From Gyromitra esculenta (taxonomy: Eukaryota > Ascomycota > Pezizomycetes > Pezizales > Discinaceae): a stretch of 64,000 bases of DNA. The notes beneath the pieces are model-generated. The model was not told the origin of the DNA. It made no database searches and saw only the letters and a list, made by a program, of their open reading frames with translations. Location: the NCBI GenBank assembly GCA_038503075.1, contig JBCAML010000004.1, positions 2,377,149 to 2,441,148 of the forward strand, written 5' to 3'. Within the stretch, counting starts at the first letter, position 1; each line of letters opens with the position of its first letter. The position numbers and the translations under genes are program-made. Positions 24,678 to 36,158 of this stretch are shown here, in pieces.

Positions 24678-25483
24678 CTAAATTCCAGGAGATACATTTA
24701 GAGCCCCAACCTCAACGCCAAGTGCAAGGGTGGAAGACTGTTCATCGTGTCCTTCTAGGAGAAATCTTTCTAAGGGGGAATTATATTGATTGCTTCGAAT
24801 CTTAGTAATATAATCTAAACGTTGTTTATTTGGTAATGGAGGAGGGCAGGAGGAGGGAGGGTAATTTGTGTTGATGGCAGTGGTGTGGTTGGTGATGGCA
24901 GTTGTATTGGCAGCGCAAGAAAACTGATCAATTGTCTTCAGAATAGAGGGGATCTGGCAGTGATGGTAAAGCACCCTAGCGCATGTGTAGCACTCGAGGT
25001 TTTCGGTTTTCGGTTGCGTTATATCCTTACAATCGTAGTCCTTGTTTGTGAAAAAGCTAGCATTTTTGCGTTTCGAACCCCCAAGCCTCATCGCCGTCCC
25101 GCTAATATACGAGTGAGTGGGGATGATGGAAGCTGTGATATTTTCTGTAGCCTGTTTTCACAGTTAGCTTGAGCGCTTAGTTGTCAAGCTATGCGGGTTC
25201 TTTAGACTAACTTCATCGTTGCATTTATGATCGTCTTTGATCGTAATTGCACTTAGGGCCTGCAGCTGCGCATAATTTTCAAGGCTATTAAGAGCAATAG
25301 CTTCGTAAAGACAATGCGTACACCTATCTCTATAGTTAGCTTTGAAGAGAGCATTCCATAGACAGTCAATCGGGTCGAACCAAGCTAGAAACGAAATACT
25401 TGTTGGAGGGGGGGATAGATGTACCTTTTGCATTCATAACATGCAAGTTCCAACGGGAGCCTGGGTTCTATTGAAGGTTCCAT
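24678..25483 (-). CDS. Small CxxC-motif protein B (214 aa), paralogue of gene A
   Basis: Three exons on the minus strand: 25483-25425, 25323-25212 and 25151-24678. Intron 2 ends with branch CTAAC 11 nt before AAAACAG. The protein starts MEPSIEPRLPLELACYECKR, so Cys 15, 18, 21 and 24 align exactly with gene A. The third CxxC (residues 111 and 114, ECYTCARV) and the following H-H, IPS and PLERFLLEGHDEQSS motifs also align. It ends in SPGI where gene A ends in SPEI. The middle is variable and contains a Pro/Asn/Thr-rich insert absent from gene A. An alternative acceptor 6 nt upstream in intron 1 would add two residues (DR) between the CxxC pairs. Function unknown; a small zinc-binding module is an inference from the cysteines only. 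Confidence 0.78.
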
Positions 25484-26383
25484 AGTCTTGGAGAGCTCTG
25501 TTGTTGGGAGGTGGTTGACGATGAGCATACCTCAAGGGCTGGAGGAACTTCCTCGAATATTTGTGGTGGGGAGAGCAACAGTTCCTATCGTTATCGATAG
25601 GTTTCTAGGTCTGATATGGACGCCAGTTCGAGATCGGAAAGGGGGGATGATGTAGATGAGTGAATAACTAGAACGAAAAAAGAGTGGAGCATTCAAGACT
25701 ATTTATCCTTCGTTGAAGCACTTATAACTTCGAAATCGCTAATCCGCTGTGTGAAGTCAAAGTGATCAGAGTATTTTCACGATGGACAGAGCTTGCTAAT
25801 TTATGGACGACGATTGGGGATACAAGAAAAAACAATCTGAGCCTAAAGGAACAAAATTGGTATTTAATTCTGGCAATTTTGGGCTGTGCATAAATTTTGC
25901 CGTTTGTTGGAAAGATGGATTTGAAGATCGAGTGCTCCGCTGATCAAATGGATTAGAAGTGATAAAATTAGCGTTTAATCTCCAATGCGATCCATCGAGT
26001 ATAATATTCTCTGTGATTGGAAGATTTTTTTACAAAGCTCTCTTAAATGGAAACTTCACGCAAATGTACCATAGCCTACGGGCTGAATGTACCTATTGAA
26101 TAAGTAAATAATAGATAAACTTCACGCAATACAGATTATGCATGTGATTTCGAGGTTTCGGAGTTGGCCTTCAGCGCCTGAGGGGCATGGTGTATGTGTG
26201 GAAACTCCACCTGGGCTTTGTTCCACTAAATCTGCATATTGTACCACTCGAAATATTGATAGAGGCTTGGACCAGGTGTCCCCTGGTTCAGAAATCGAGC
26301 GCAGACGGCGGTGTTAATACCCCAATAATTGTGAGAGATTATCTCGATGCAGCTTCTCCTACCTTTCCTTTTGTGGAGGATAG

Positions 26384-26412
26384 AGGTTTTTTTTTTAAGA
26401 AAAAAAAAACCT
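26384..26412. repeat. Perfect 13-bp hairpin of AGG-T10 / A10-CCT
   Basis: AGG plus ten T, the loop AAG, then ten A plus CCT. The symmetry is exact over 13 bp each side. It could be a terminator-like or cruciform element, or a very small inverted duplication. Confidence 0.8.
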
Positions 26413-26497
26413 TACTGGCCATGGCTGCAAGGTAGATCAACCAGTTTAATGTGCCCCGCTGACTCACGAGTTATGCGCGTGGCTATCCATGTACCTA

Positions 26498-26583
26498 CTT
26501 GGGGCAGGCATTTAGTACCTACCTTCCAATAGACCAAGACCTCCAGCAGCTTGCATGCTCGGGTACTAAATGCCTGTTCCGAG
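26498..26583. mobile_element. Short MITE family 2 copy (86 bp)
   Basis: The inverted ends share the 16-bp block GGCAGGCATTTAGTAC-like core (left GGGCAGGCATTTAGTAC, right GTACTAAATGCCTGTTCC) and TA lies on both sides. Read from the right end, CTCGGAACAGGCAT closely matches the CTCGCAACAGGCAT terminus of the element at 63402-63533, so the two belong to one family. Confidence 0.65.
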
Positions 26584-28864
26584 TACGAAGACCCGAAGAC
26601 CCTTACGTTGGCGCACATTCCCTATCAATGTTTGGTCAGTTGTGTCATAAAGGAAAATAAAAGGGAAGAAGCTGGAGAATCATATGCACCGTGCACACGG
26701 AGGAGTGCCTGCAAACGCACAGACGGAAACCGTTAACATGCTACTTGCCGACTATGGCTCTGATTTACGGTCTGGTGAGGAAAAAGAAAAGACCAGCAGC
26801 ATCCATGGCCAACGAGGTCCCCGAGCTGAGGTTGCCCCTCTTTTTATCCTTTAAGTTTTTCCCGCAATTATGGCGTTGGGTCGTTCGCTCATCGCCAATA
26901 CCAGTAGAAATGGGTGTGTAGCTCCTTCCAAGACGGAATTGCATGAATGTCTTAGATAGCTAAGATCATTTATGATTTATCTAGTGCCGCAGGATGGGGC
27001 GGGCAACCATCAAACGAAGTTAACTGCGGCAGCATGCAAAGCTCTCCGAGTGCACTATCTGGAACCTGATCAACGTTACATGCAAATGCAGAGAGCTCCC
27101 GGAAAGAAGGGGGGTGATATGTAGGTCTATAGTGAAGGAGGGAGGAGGTAGCTTAGTCATTTAGAATATTAAAGTGACCGAATTTGTATCTGGTGTACAT
27201 TTCACTATTGAAAGCTTGGATCTCAAAACTTTCATAGCAATTTGACTTACTCGAGCCCACAATTCTGCCATTGAGCCATCTGTAGTAGCAATTTGGAGAT
27301 CAGTATCACTCTCTTGTCCACCGGGTATACGTAGTCCATCGGTATCGAACGACACCTGTATGCATGATATTGATAAGCAAATGCTAAGCTAGCACTAAAG
27401 GTATAGAGTACCCGAAAAATGGATGCTGGCGGACTAGATTCTCGAGGCAGCCTGGTATCCTTTCCATATTCCTCATGCTGGCTTCAGCTAACTTTGGTTC
27501 GCGCTTAATCAGCTTGCGTCACGTCTGACTTGCATTACGTATGGTCTTCTACACCGCGTTTAACACTCATGCATCGCGTCTAGCCTTGCAGTACTGATCT
27601 ACTCTATCATGTTCACCGGCCTGCAGAACTTCGTCTAGAAAGCGTTTAGTCTAGTCTGCGCTGCGTTTGCATCACACCCTCCTTTCTTTTTCTTTCTATT
27701 TAGAACAGGTGCAAAGGGCCTAGGTATGGAAGTGTGTGCCGACCAATCGATCTGTTTGTGTGCTGGGCGAATCAAAAATATTAATCTCCGAGAAAGGAAA
27801 TCGACCAGGGTAAACACACAGGTGTGCCACTGCTCTACATATGACTTTCACCACCACAGGCAGACAAGCAGAAGAGACGGAAAAGAAGATATACAATTGC
27901 GTTACACGGATTATCCCGCAGACGTGTACGGTCCCGTTGGTTGAACTTGAGCCGGGGACTATCTGCCCAATCATGCATGCGTTGCTCGATCGTTATGGTT
28001 TCTGGCCGTGGTATAGTTAGCTACCACACCAATATTTACCCCACACGCGTTTTTTCTTTCGCTTATTTTAAGTATTAGATATTGACCTACGCATTGACCC
28101 ACAGATCTCACTCCTACCCGACATTGCGAATACTGGGTCCAATATATATACACAGGGGGTGAGCCCAAGATTCTGCAGAGGTTGTTACGTAAAGCACCTG
28201 CCTCAATCATTGCGATAATACTGAATTACAGCTGTGTAAGAAAAGTCTCGACACTCATCTCACTAACGAGATAGCGACTGGGGTGTCAAGACTGTTCTTG
28301 CACGGCTGGACATGTACTCTACAGCTAGCAGTATACATTGTGCAATAAATCGTGTTCACATATACCTACATGTAGACCAGGTGATCCTTAGTCATCGTAG
28401 ATCTATCACGGGTCCCCACTCAACACGGGTTTCTACATCACTGCCCACATAAAACACATATATCCCAAGCCCTGCAAGTGTAATACCCATGCTACCTATT
28501 TGAGACTGACTTAGCGCGCTATTCCAAAAAGTCGCACTGAGATTTGCGAGTGATGGTGAATGATATTTCGAAAATTTACGGACGAGCCAGTTTTTAGGTG
28601 GAGTCTTTTAGAAATGTGAGCTAAGGTGGAAGTCTGCAGTTAAACGACTAAGTGCGGTGTCATGTGTCCCTAGGCTGTTAGATACACGCGTAAATCTTCG
28701 CTCATATCACCTACCCACCCTCATCTCACATACTTCATTCTAGCATTCAAAGAAGTGAAGCAAGAATCCTTAGAACTACGCCTCGAGAGGTTACTTTGAA
28801 TCTTCGGCCCCCAACTCATATATCTAGAGGAAAAGATAACTTATCTCGCCACATCCCTAGAGAC

Positions 28865-29857
28865 ATGTATAATTACACAAAGATCCCAAAGAAGTCTTCG
28901 GGTCACGTTTCTTGCGCAGGCCAAGGCCATGCAAAGACTGCTCACCCTGCAGAGAGATCCTCCACCTCGCTGCTAGTTATTGAAAACAATGATGAGATGG
29001 ATGAAATAGATGATATTTTGGTAACTGAGGGCTCTGTGAAATTTTTTGGATCAGAGAGCGATGATAAAGTGTCAGGGGATTGGTTACTGGCATCACCCTC
29101 AAAGAGACTCGTGGAGAATATTAACAATGATTCCATGGGCCCTGAAGCTGGGGACGAGGATGCTGAGCCTAGAGCTAGGAGTGACAAAATTACCCCTATA
29201 GAAGGGTCGTTAGAAGATCTAGGAACTACAGCACCTCTTAGGTCCGCAGCTAGCGAGCTTGATCTGGGGTCTAGAGTGAAGCTGGCCCCTATAAAACTGG
29301 ATTTTTGTGGTCCTGGGAATTTTTTACGTCAGCGTTGGGCAGACATCAAACTCTACAATCCACTGTCTCTTGATTCGGCTAATGATGTGCCAATCCTCCT
29401 TAGTATCAAATTTCTCCACGGCCCCATGAAGGGCAATATACACTACCACTATTTATTCCCACCACCGCCGGTTTGGAACTTACCCAGACGCCATGAAAAG
29501 TTTAGGGTCGTTGACTCACCGCCACTGCTGTTGGGTAAAAAACAATCGAGAAACGCTTTACTAGACAAAGACATAGGGAATGTGCTGCTTTTGGCAAGGG
29601 AATCAGCAGCGAGATTTTATGGTGGCCAAACTACGGAGATTGGCCTGGGCCCTAAAAAGTGGTTAAAGTTTGTTACAGATTATAATGGATCTGAGGTTTG
29701 TCGTAATCACTCTATTAACGATCCCTATTCTACTGATTTAGAAAAATCCTTAACAAGGCATAGGCTGATGAATGAGAATAGATTATCACAGATACAACCT
29801 TCAAAAAGCTTATCCACAGATTCCTCATATCAAAACCTATCGTCGGGAGCCCCTTGA
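28865..29857 (+). CDS. HYH-PPP family protein 1 (330 aa), unrecognised family
   Basis: Single open frame; the first ATG in frame is at 28865 (MYNYTKIPKK). The N-terminal half is acidic and Ser-rich. The conserved part (about residues 175-280) has VPILLSIKFLHGPMKGNIHY followed by HYLFPPPP, and then GLGPKKWLKFVTDYNG. These align with the proteins encoded at 38340-39687 and 40378-40943 (LRGYLKGAKIYHYFLPPPP and LNGFWKGAVHYHHVLPPP). Unlike those two, it lacks a recognisable C-terminal exon with the LxELVxxFL and PLIxxP motifs; the frame instead ends in a Ser/Gln/Asn-rich tail. It may be truncated or have lost the last exon. No function can be assigned. No membrane segment seen. Confidence 0.65.
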   Translation: MYNYTKIPKKSSGHVSCAGQGHAKTAHPAERSSTSLLVIENNDEMDEIDDILVTEGSVKFFGSESDDKVSGDWLLASPSKRLVENINNDSMGPEAGDEDAEPRARSDKITPIEGSLEDLGTTAPLRSAASELDLGSRVKLAPIKLDFCGPGNFLRQRWADIKLYNPLSLDSANDVPILLSIKFLHGPMKGNIHYHYLFPPPPVWNLPRRHEKFRVVDSPPLLLGKKQSRNALLDKDIGNVLLLARESAARFYGGQTTEIGLGPKKWLKFVTDYNGSEVCRNHSINDPYSTDLEKSLTRHRLMNENRLSQIQPSKSLSTDSSYQNLSSGAP

Positions 29858-31519
29858 TTATTACACCCTTCGAGGGCTACCAGAGGCTGCAATATTTCTC
29901 CATTGTTCCTAACTCCGCACTACCTAAACCGTAAATGACTAAGGACGACGGGAAGAACACTGATGATTTGATGATTTGATGAGAGAGGGAAGGTAGAGGA
30001 GAAGACTAGATATTTTTGAAAGTTAAGAAGGAGAAAGAGAAAAAAATACGTATGGAAGCGGGGGTAGGGGCAGGAGATGCTATTACGGCGGTACGCGCTA
30101 TGGTTTATAGATGGTGGGTAGTTTTAATGGATCTGGTCTATACGACTAGTCTTGGGTTATAATAAAAGGATCAGATACCATAAATGAGAACGAGTGCTCT
30201 CCTGCAGGACATTTCCTCACATCAGTTGCAGCATTCGATTTAATCATGTTGTAATATTGGGGCGCGTAGGGAGGAATAGAGGACTCGATTGCTTGCTTGC
30301 TTTCGTGCTTGCTAGAGGTGGGCATACGGCCCCTATCTAAATAGCTCTCTCTCGGGCGCTCAAGTGCCCGTGTGCTCAGATACCTGTCTCTCAATCATTT
30401 CCGACTCCGAAGCCACGCCCGTGGAGGCACCCCGTATTAGGAAGCTTCTCCAACAAATCAAATTCGCCGAAATACGAGTGATTTTTTGTGACTGAGAAGG
30501 ATTCGTCAATCGGTATTTTTATTTTCAGAAAATACGAAACAGCAAATTACGCAGAGCTAGATACAGCTTGATGCATTATTAACTGCTTATGGTATGTGTA
30601 TAGTTTCTCAAGTCATATCCATTTGCACCTCAATTCACCCAAGCCTACACTAATCCCGTCAATCGCAATTTAAGACCGACATGCTTGGGGGAGGTCTCCG
30701 TTAGCCGAAGGATTTATCGAAAAACGAAGTTGGGTATCCCATAAACCAATTGTTGAGGGCAAGGCCGCATAAGGAGGCGAGGTGCTAGAAACCAATGGAA
30801 TAGCGTGTAGGGAACGAATCATGCTTGGTCTACGATCCAATATATCATCCTGAGCATACTAATGGTCATATATCAAGAGCAGAGTAATTTTATAGGACCT
30901 AAATAGATTTTGTATCGGAACTGATGTTGAAGCGTGGATAAGCGAACCAATAAACGTTTCATAAAGTTGCCACTTACCCGTCAGTAATCCAAACTGTATC
31001 CACTCTCATGTACGGATGACAAGCTTATCGAAATCGCGGTCAAAGCGTCTCATCAAAGAAGGACGCCCTTTTGGTTGGTATAAGAAGGCGGTTGGTCCTG
31101 TTGTCTGCACAATCTGATATCCCCCAAGTCACGACCAGCCATTCCCGGAAAATAAATCTTCAACATACGATTTCTAGACTTTTGATTTCAAACTTTATGT
31201 CTTATTATCTTCGAAGCTTTTGGATCTGCAGTGCCAGCTACCCTACTATGGCAACAGACGCGAACATTCCAGAAACACAAGGTCAGACGAAAGATAAATA
31301 GTACCGAATTTTAGCAATATTTTGGGCTACATTCACTAGACGTGGTGGTACATAGATACACCAACCAAGGCCGCGAAAATCCGGGGTTAATTGCGTAGAG
31401 AATCCAACCAATACGAAAAAAAAAGTTTACCCCATACATAGCTATCATACCAGTTATACCAGCAAGGTAAATCCGGCGAAGCTAGCACTCGAGATACAAT
31501 AGTCGAAACTGGCTAGCTA
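29858..31519. other. Intergenic, no gene seen
   Basis: Contains one divergent copy of the CGAGTGAT motif (30475). Open frames are short and featureless. Confidence 0.5.
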
Positions 31520-32703
31520 GCCTAGAGCGAGATCTTGGGGACGAGGATCTTCAAATTTTGATCATCACCTACGAAGTTGCGTTGATCCTTTGTCGACAGG
31601 GAAGGTATATGTCCGAAGAACCGCGCTTGAGTATTTTAAGAAAGTACTGGCTATCAGGGAGAAAACACTGGGAATGGAGGACCTAAAGTCAAATGATGAT
31701 GCCATCGATTGTATTAGAAGGACACGCACTGCGCTTGCAGAAAAAGTACGGTAAGGCGTTTGGGAATTTATGGGAATTTACTGGCTGGCAGGCAGAAAGG
31801 ACGAACGGTGATGGGAATACGTTTTATATTATCACTAGTATTGCGGATATCCTCCAGCAATAGCAAAATAGCTACGATGAGGCATTTAAGTATTATCGGA
31901 GGGTAAGGGAGGGTAAGTAGAAGGTATTCGGGAAGGGGAATATCAGTACTCTTGGGGCTATCCGTGATGCTGGCCGGGTCTTCTGTCAGCAAGGGGAGTG
32001 GGATGAGGCACTCGACTGTCATAGGAGAGTTCTATCTGGGAGGGGTGAGAAGCTAGGGGAGAATAGTATATCCTAGCACTCTTGAGTCCCTCGACGGTGT
32101 TGCGTACTCGCATTTTTGTCAAGTGAAATACGACGAGGCATTCGGGTGCGATGAAGAAGTGCAGTTGGTGGAAAGAAGGGGCCGAGGGAAGAAACCTCCA
32201 GCACACTGGATGAGATTGCACAAGACTACGTGGAAGAGAAGGGTTTGGAGAAGGCGGTTAGGTACTATATCAAAGCACCGGATGGCGCAGAGGCTTTAGA
32301 AGACATATACATTACCTCCCTCGATACTGTCCACCCCATTGCCTTCTCCTACATTGAGCAAGAAAAGCACGATGAATCGCGATCGCTTCACCTTTGTAAA
32401 TAAGCGTTGGCTGGCGAAGGGATGGTACTAGGGGAGGGAGACCACCACATTTCGACACCATCTACAACATTGCATCCACTCTCGCTCTCCAAGAAAAGTT
32501 CAGCGGGACGCTTGAGTATTTTAAAAAGGTATTGGTAGGCAGAGATAGCACCAAGAGAAGAAGATTCTCACATTCCTAAAATAGTCCACAAGATTTCACA
32601 GAAACTTGCTCATATAAAGCGATATGGTGATTTTGTCGTTGGCTATGAGCTCGAGGAGAGAGGGCCGAATGTGCTGACCAAAATACCGAGTGACTTTCTA
32701 TGA
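31520..32703 (+). pseudogene. Decayed TPR-repeat gene (kinesin-light-chain-type repeats)
   Basis: At least five degenerate tetratricopeptide units of about 42 residues can be read across changing frames: VALILCRQGRY, then ALEYFKKVLAIREKTLG, then YDEAFKYYRRV, then FCQQGEWDEALDCHRRVL, then SHFCQVKYDEAFGC, then SLDTVHPIAFSYIEQEKHDE, then TIYNIASTLALQEKFSGTLE. Between them are in-frame stops (for example TAG near 31859 and 31917) and several frameshifts, so the gene cannot make a full protein. Repeats with YDEALE/LGxxHPxTL spacing are typical of the TPR arrays in fungal NLR-like and kinesin-light-chain-like proteins. No NB-ARC or effector domain is visible upstream, so the parent type is inferred only from the repeat style. 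Confidence 0.8.
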
Positions 32704-34846
32704 CCGTTTAACAGTGATAAGTCTTCATACACGTTTCGTTAGGCGGCGCCCCGTAACCAGTTCCCAGTTGTCGGGGCTAGCTCATCATAGCATGGCTCTA
32801 GGGGTTGAGCACTTTAAATAGAGAAAAGTTCTGGCTGCGCGGCTGCGTCGTTCTTTTGAAGCAAATCGTGCTAGAGTTACCGTCACGGCGTTTAACATGG
32901 CTAATGCTGTAACACCAACATGAGTACCGGATTGCGCTTCATCCAGGCAAGTACGTAGTCCGGATCCATTACTACCCGTTTGAAATGATAGCTCGCTGTG
33001 GCTATCAATACTTCTACCCCGCCAACTCTGGCAATAGAGAGACTAGAACCATGCTTAGGCCATCTGCCCCTACCAGGCGTTAACGCTAGCGCGCGCTATG
33101 TCGATCGGGCTACTTTTGCAGCCAGGTATAAATACACGTAGAGAAGATGCTATCAGGCTCTAAGGGGGTGGCTGTTTGGGTCTTTTGGGCTATCTGGGGT
33201 TTGCCCAACGGAGGGGGCGAGATCTTTCTGGAGGAGAAGTTTCACACTCAGTGGCTTGCTGGATTTAGACAATGCAAGACACAGTCTTTAGCTACTGGAC
33301 TGCTGGAAATACCAGAAACCCTCCAGAAACCAGTACTCAAGGGAAATCCGCCAGGGCAAGCTCACCCGGATGTGCCTGAATCCAAAAGACATAGGTATAT
33401 TGTCCGAGCGAGTTCTCGCGGAACTGGCCGCGACAGGCTTGAGGATCTTGCTGTCTCCGACCCTAACCCCATGCAAACATCCCCAAGCCAATGGCATCAA
33501 AGCCTGCGATGTGTTGCTTCTAAAAGAGGACGCCAGAGGCCAACTCATGTTTCCAAACGGGCCCCCCCCTCGAGAAGTCGAAAACACCGGGACTCGAAGA
33601 ATGACCACCCGCTTTGCCATCCGAGACGCTTGGCTAATCGATAAGGAGCAACAAAGGCATTATGCATGCGGCTCGCTGCGCCTGGGGACGATCCCTCCAG
33701 CTGTAGCCGCTCGACTCTGGACTCCCCTCGATGGACAAAACAGACAAACCAAAGAAAAAAAAACACAAAAACACAAAAACACAGAACGCGACAGAGACGC
33801 AGACACACACAGCCCTAACTTTTCCAGTGCGCTGAGATCCACGGCCTACGGCTCCTATTCGCTCCTCCATCCCGTCTTCAATCCGATCAGCGTGCCACGT
33901 CAGTTGCACGGTGCAACCTACATATATTTCGTTCGACAGGAGCGTGCACCACCCGGTAGCTTAGGGTAGTTCGAAACAACTCAGTGTACGGCAGTGTGAG
34001 CGTGAGAGAGAGAGAGAGAGAAGAGAAAAGAGAAAAGCGGTGAGCGAGGAAGTGGAGGGTGTTTGAGAGGAGAGGAGAATAACAGCATAGCTGCAAGGTA
34101 TGTAGACGCGTTTTTTCCTACGTGTGGAACAGACAACAAGGGTGGGTAGAACAGACACCCAGGGGAGGACGGTGGTAGCTATTTCACACCGCATGCTCTG
34201 GGGTAGAGAGATTTCCTTGTGCCACAGATCTAGAAAACAAACAAGAGAGGCAGTTGTCTATATATTTCAGGATGGCTATTCCAAATCCCTGCGACAGATC
34301 ATTCTCCCTTTTCTTCTTTCTCCGCTGTTCACTGCCAGCGTGTGTCTCAGGATTCTCTTGGGGGTCGCGATTTGAAGGCTTTGCATCAGATCTCACATCA
34401 GGATCTGCACAGCCAGGACGCGAAATAGATATAAATTTCCGAGAGAAAAAACAACAGCCAGGAGACATAACATATGCACAACCCCAGCGGCTGACAGCTC
34501 TCTCCCAGAATAGCCCTCTCCACATCGTCCACGCTGTGACGAAGACGTTCGTTATAGTGGCAGCTATCGAGGAACCGGCTCTCTCCCATCCAGAGCAGCC
34601 AGCCTGTCGTTCCCAGCACGCTTCAGCATCTCCACCGCCGGCCGGCTTATGAGCAGGCCCCGACGTCGTCGCCGTCCGAAACCACCTCCGCGCAGCCAGG
34701 TTCTCGTGGATCTTCCGCGTCCTCGCCACCCTCTCCCTTTCCGCACCTAGAAAGGTCCATTCCTTCTCGTCCTTCCCCATAAAACCAAATCCTAACAACC
34801 CCCCCCCCTTCTTCTTCCCTTTCGTGATTCCTGCAACGAAGCAGCC
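32704..34846. other. Uncertain region with overlapping open frames; promoter of the next gene
   Basis: Between 33147 and 33969 two overlapping frames are open (one reads MLSGSKGVAVWVFWAIW, the other MCLNPKDIGILSERVLAELA) with higher G+C than the flanks. I recognise neither, and both end in AC- and AG-rich low-complexity DNA (AAAACACAAAAAC near 33760; GA repeat 34004-34021). It could be a decayed gene. From about 34640 the pyrimidine-rich DNA looks like the leader of the DUF1349 gene. Confidence 0.35.
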
Positions 34847-35573
34847 ATGCCTCCTGACAGTTCCTCCTTCAAGTACTTCAACACCCCAGCCAACGTCGAA
34901 GTCCCCCCATGGCTCGGGAACTTTACCCTCAAAGCACGGTACGCCCCTTCTCCCACTTCCCCACCCCCTTCCCCTCCTCCCCCCTTTAACTGACTGTCAA
35001 AACTAACGCCCCTACAGGTCCGGTACAGACCTCTGGCGCAAGCCCTCCCGTGACACGTTCACCGCGCCAGTACTCTACACCTGCTCCCCACTGCACTTCT
35101 TCCGCGCGGAAGTAACGGTGCACCTGCGGCTCACGTCCGCGTTCGAATGGGACCAAGGCGGGCTCGTGATATTCGCTGGGCCCACACCGACGACGACGTC
35201 CGCCAGCGCGGCGCCGAACCACGGCCCGCCGCCCGCGGGCAAGTGGGTCAAAGCGGGCATCGAGTACTACGACAGCCGCACGACGGCGTCGTCGGTGTCG
35301 GCGTCGTCGGACGGCGCGGACTGGTCGCTGGTGGAGCTGCCGGAAGGCGTCAACGAGCTCAAGGTGCGCTTCGAGCGCGTGGACCACGCGCTCTGGGTCT
35401 GGTTCGATGACGGCGTGGAGTGGAAGAAGCTCCGTGAGGTCACCTGGTTCTTTTGGGGCGTCGACGAGAAGAGTGTTAGGATCGGTGTGTATGCGAGTCG
35501 TCCGGCGAACTTTGTGAGTGGGCGGCCGCTGGAGGAGTTGGTGGTTGAGTTTGAGGGGCTGGAGATATATTGA
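34847..35573 (+). CDS. DUF1349 domain protein (concanavalin-A-like fold), copy 1
   Basis: Exons 34847-34938 and 35018-35573, 215 residues. The 79-nt intron has AACTAAC and CCTACAG. The whole protein is one DUF1349 domain, as in fungal proteins related to the yeast enolase regulator Ree1: an early DLWRKPSRDTF motif, then FEWDQGGLVIFAG, then GKWVKAGIEYYD, then REVTWFFWG and RIGVYASRP near the end. These proteins have a lectin/glucanase-like beta-sandwich and no known catalytic residues. No signal peptide, so a cytosolic protein. G+C is clearly higher than in the surrounding DNA. The paralogue at 36159-36821 lies tail to tail. Confidence 0.88.
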
Positions 35574-36158
35574 GATGTGAGTTTAACGGGAAATTGGAAT
35601 AAGGGGGGGGAGATGGGATATTGGGTGGGAGAGGGTGAGGGTAAGGGAGAAATTGATGGAGGACAGCATGCACTTTTGGTTTTTCTTTTGGTTTTTCTTT
35701 TATCTACGGGGAGGGGTCAAGAAGCGCTTTTTGTTCGTTCTTCGTTTCTGAGTTGGCATTTGGCGGTTTGGTTTTATGCCCTTTTAGTTACCTTTTATGC
35801 CCTCGACAATTTGGATTGGGAGGGTTGGAGCTCAGGTGTGGGAATCGGTACTGGTCGTTTTTCTTTCTGTCTTTTCTTTGGTAAGGGAGGGGGGAGAGGG
35901 TGTATTAGCAAGAGGAGTCGATTTCGGTTTTTATATTTGCAGCTATTTGCCCTTCTTCTCTCTCGACAGGTGTTGCTTATTATCTATTGACTTAGTCTTG
36001 CGCGTTTATTCAGTTTCGAATTACTTTTGGGTTAATTTGGATTTTTATTTATATCTCCGCTCAATCGCATAACAAATCACTTTTTGGTGTTTTTTTTTTT
36101 CAACCGTGAAGTAACAAAAACGAGAACAGACACACGAAAGCCCAACTGACTACTACAC
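35574..36158. other. Shared 3' region of convergent DUF1349 genes
   Basis: No gene; T-rich, with a duplicated TGGTTTTTCTTT unit near 35679-35700. Holds the 3' ends of both convergent transcripts. Confidence 0.6.

Larger units (their letters stand above)
25484..28864. other. Gene-poor intergenic DNA
   Basis: No supported gene. Includes a perfect A/T hairpin (26384-26412) and a short TA-flanked inverted repeat (26498-26583). The rest is unremarkable. Confidence 0.5.

Noticed and set aside
33147..33969. Two overlapping open frames of 165 and 199 codons
   Set aside because: Neither has a recognisable motif, they overlap in different frames, and the ends run into low-complexity DNA; listed only as an uncertain region.
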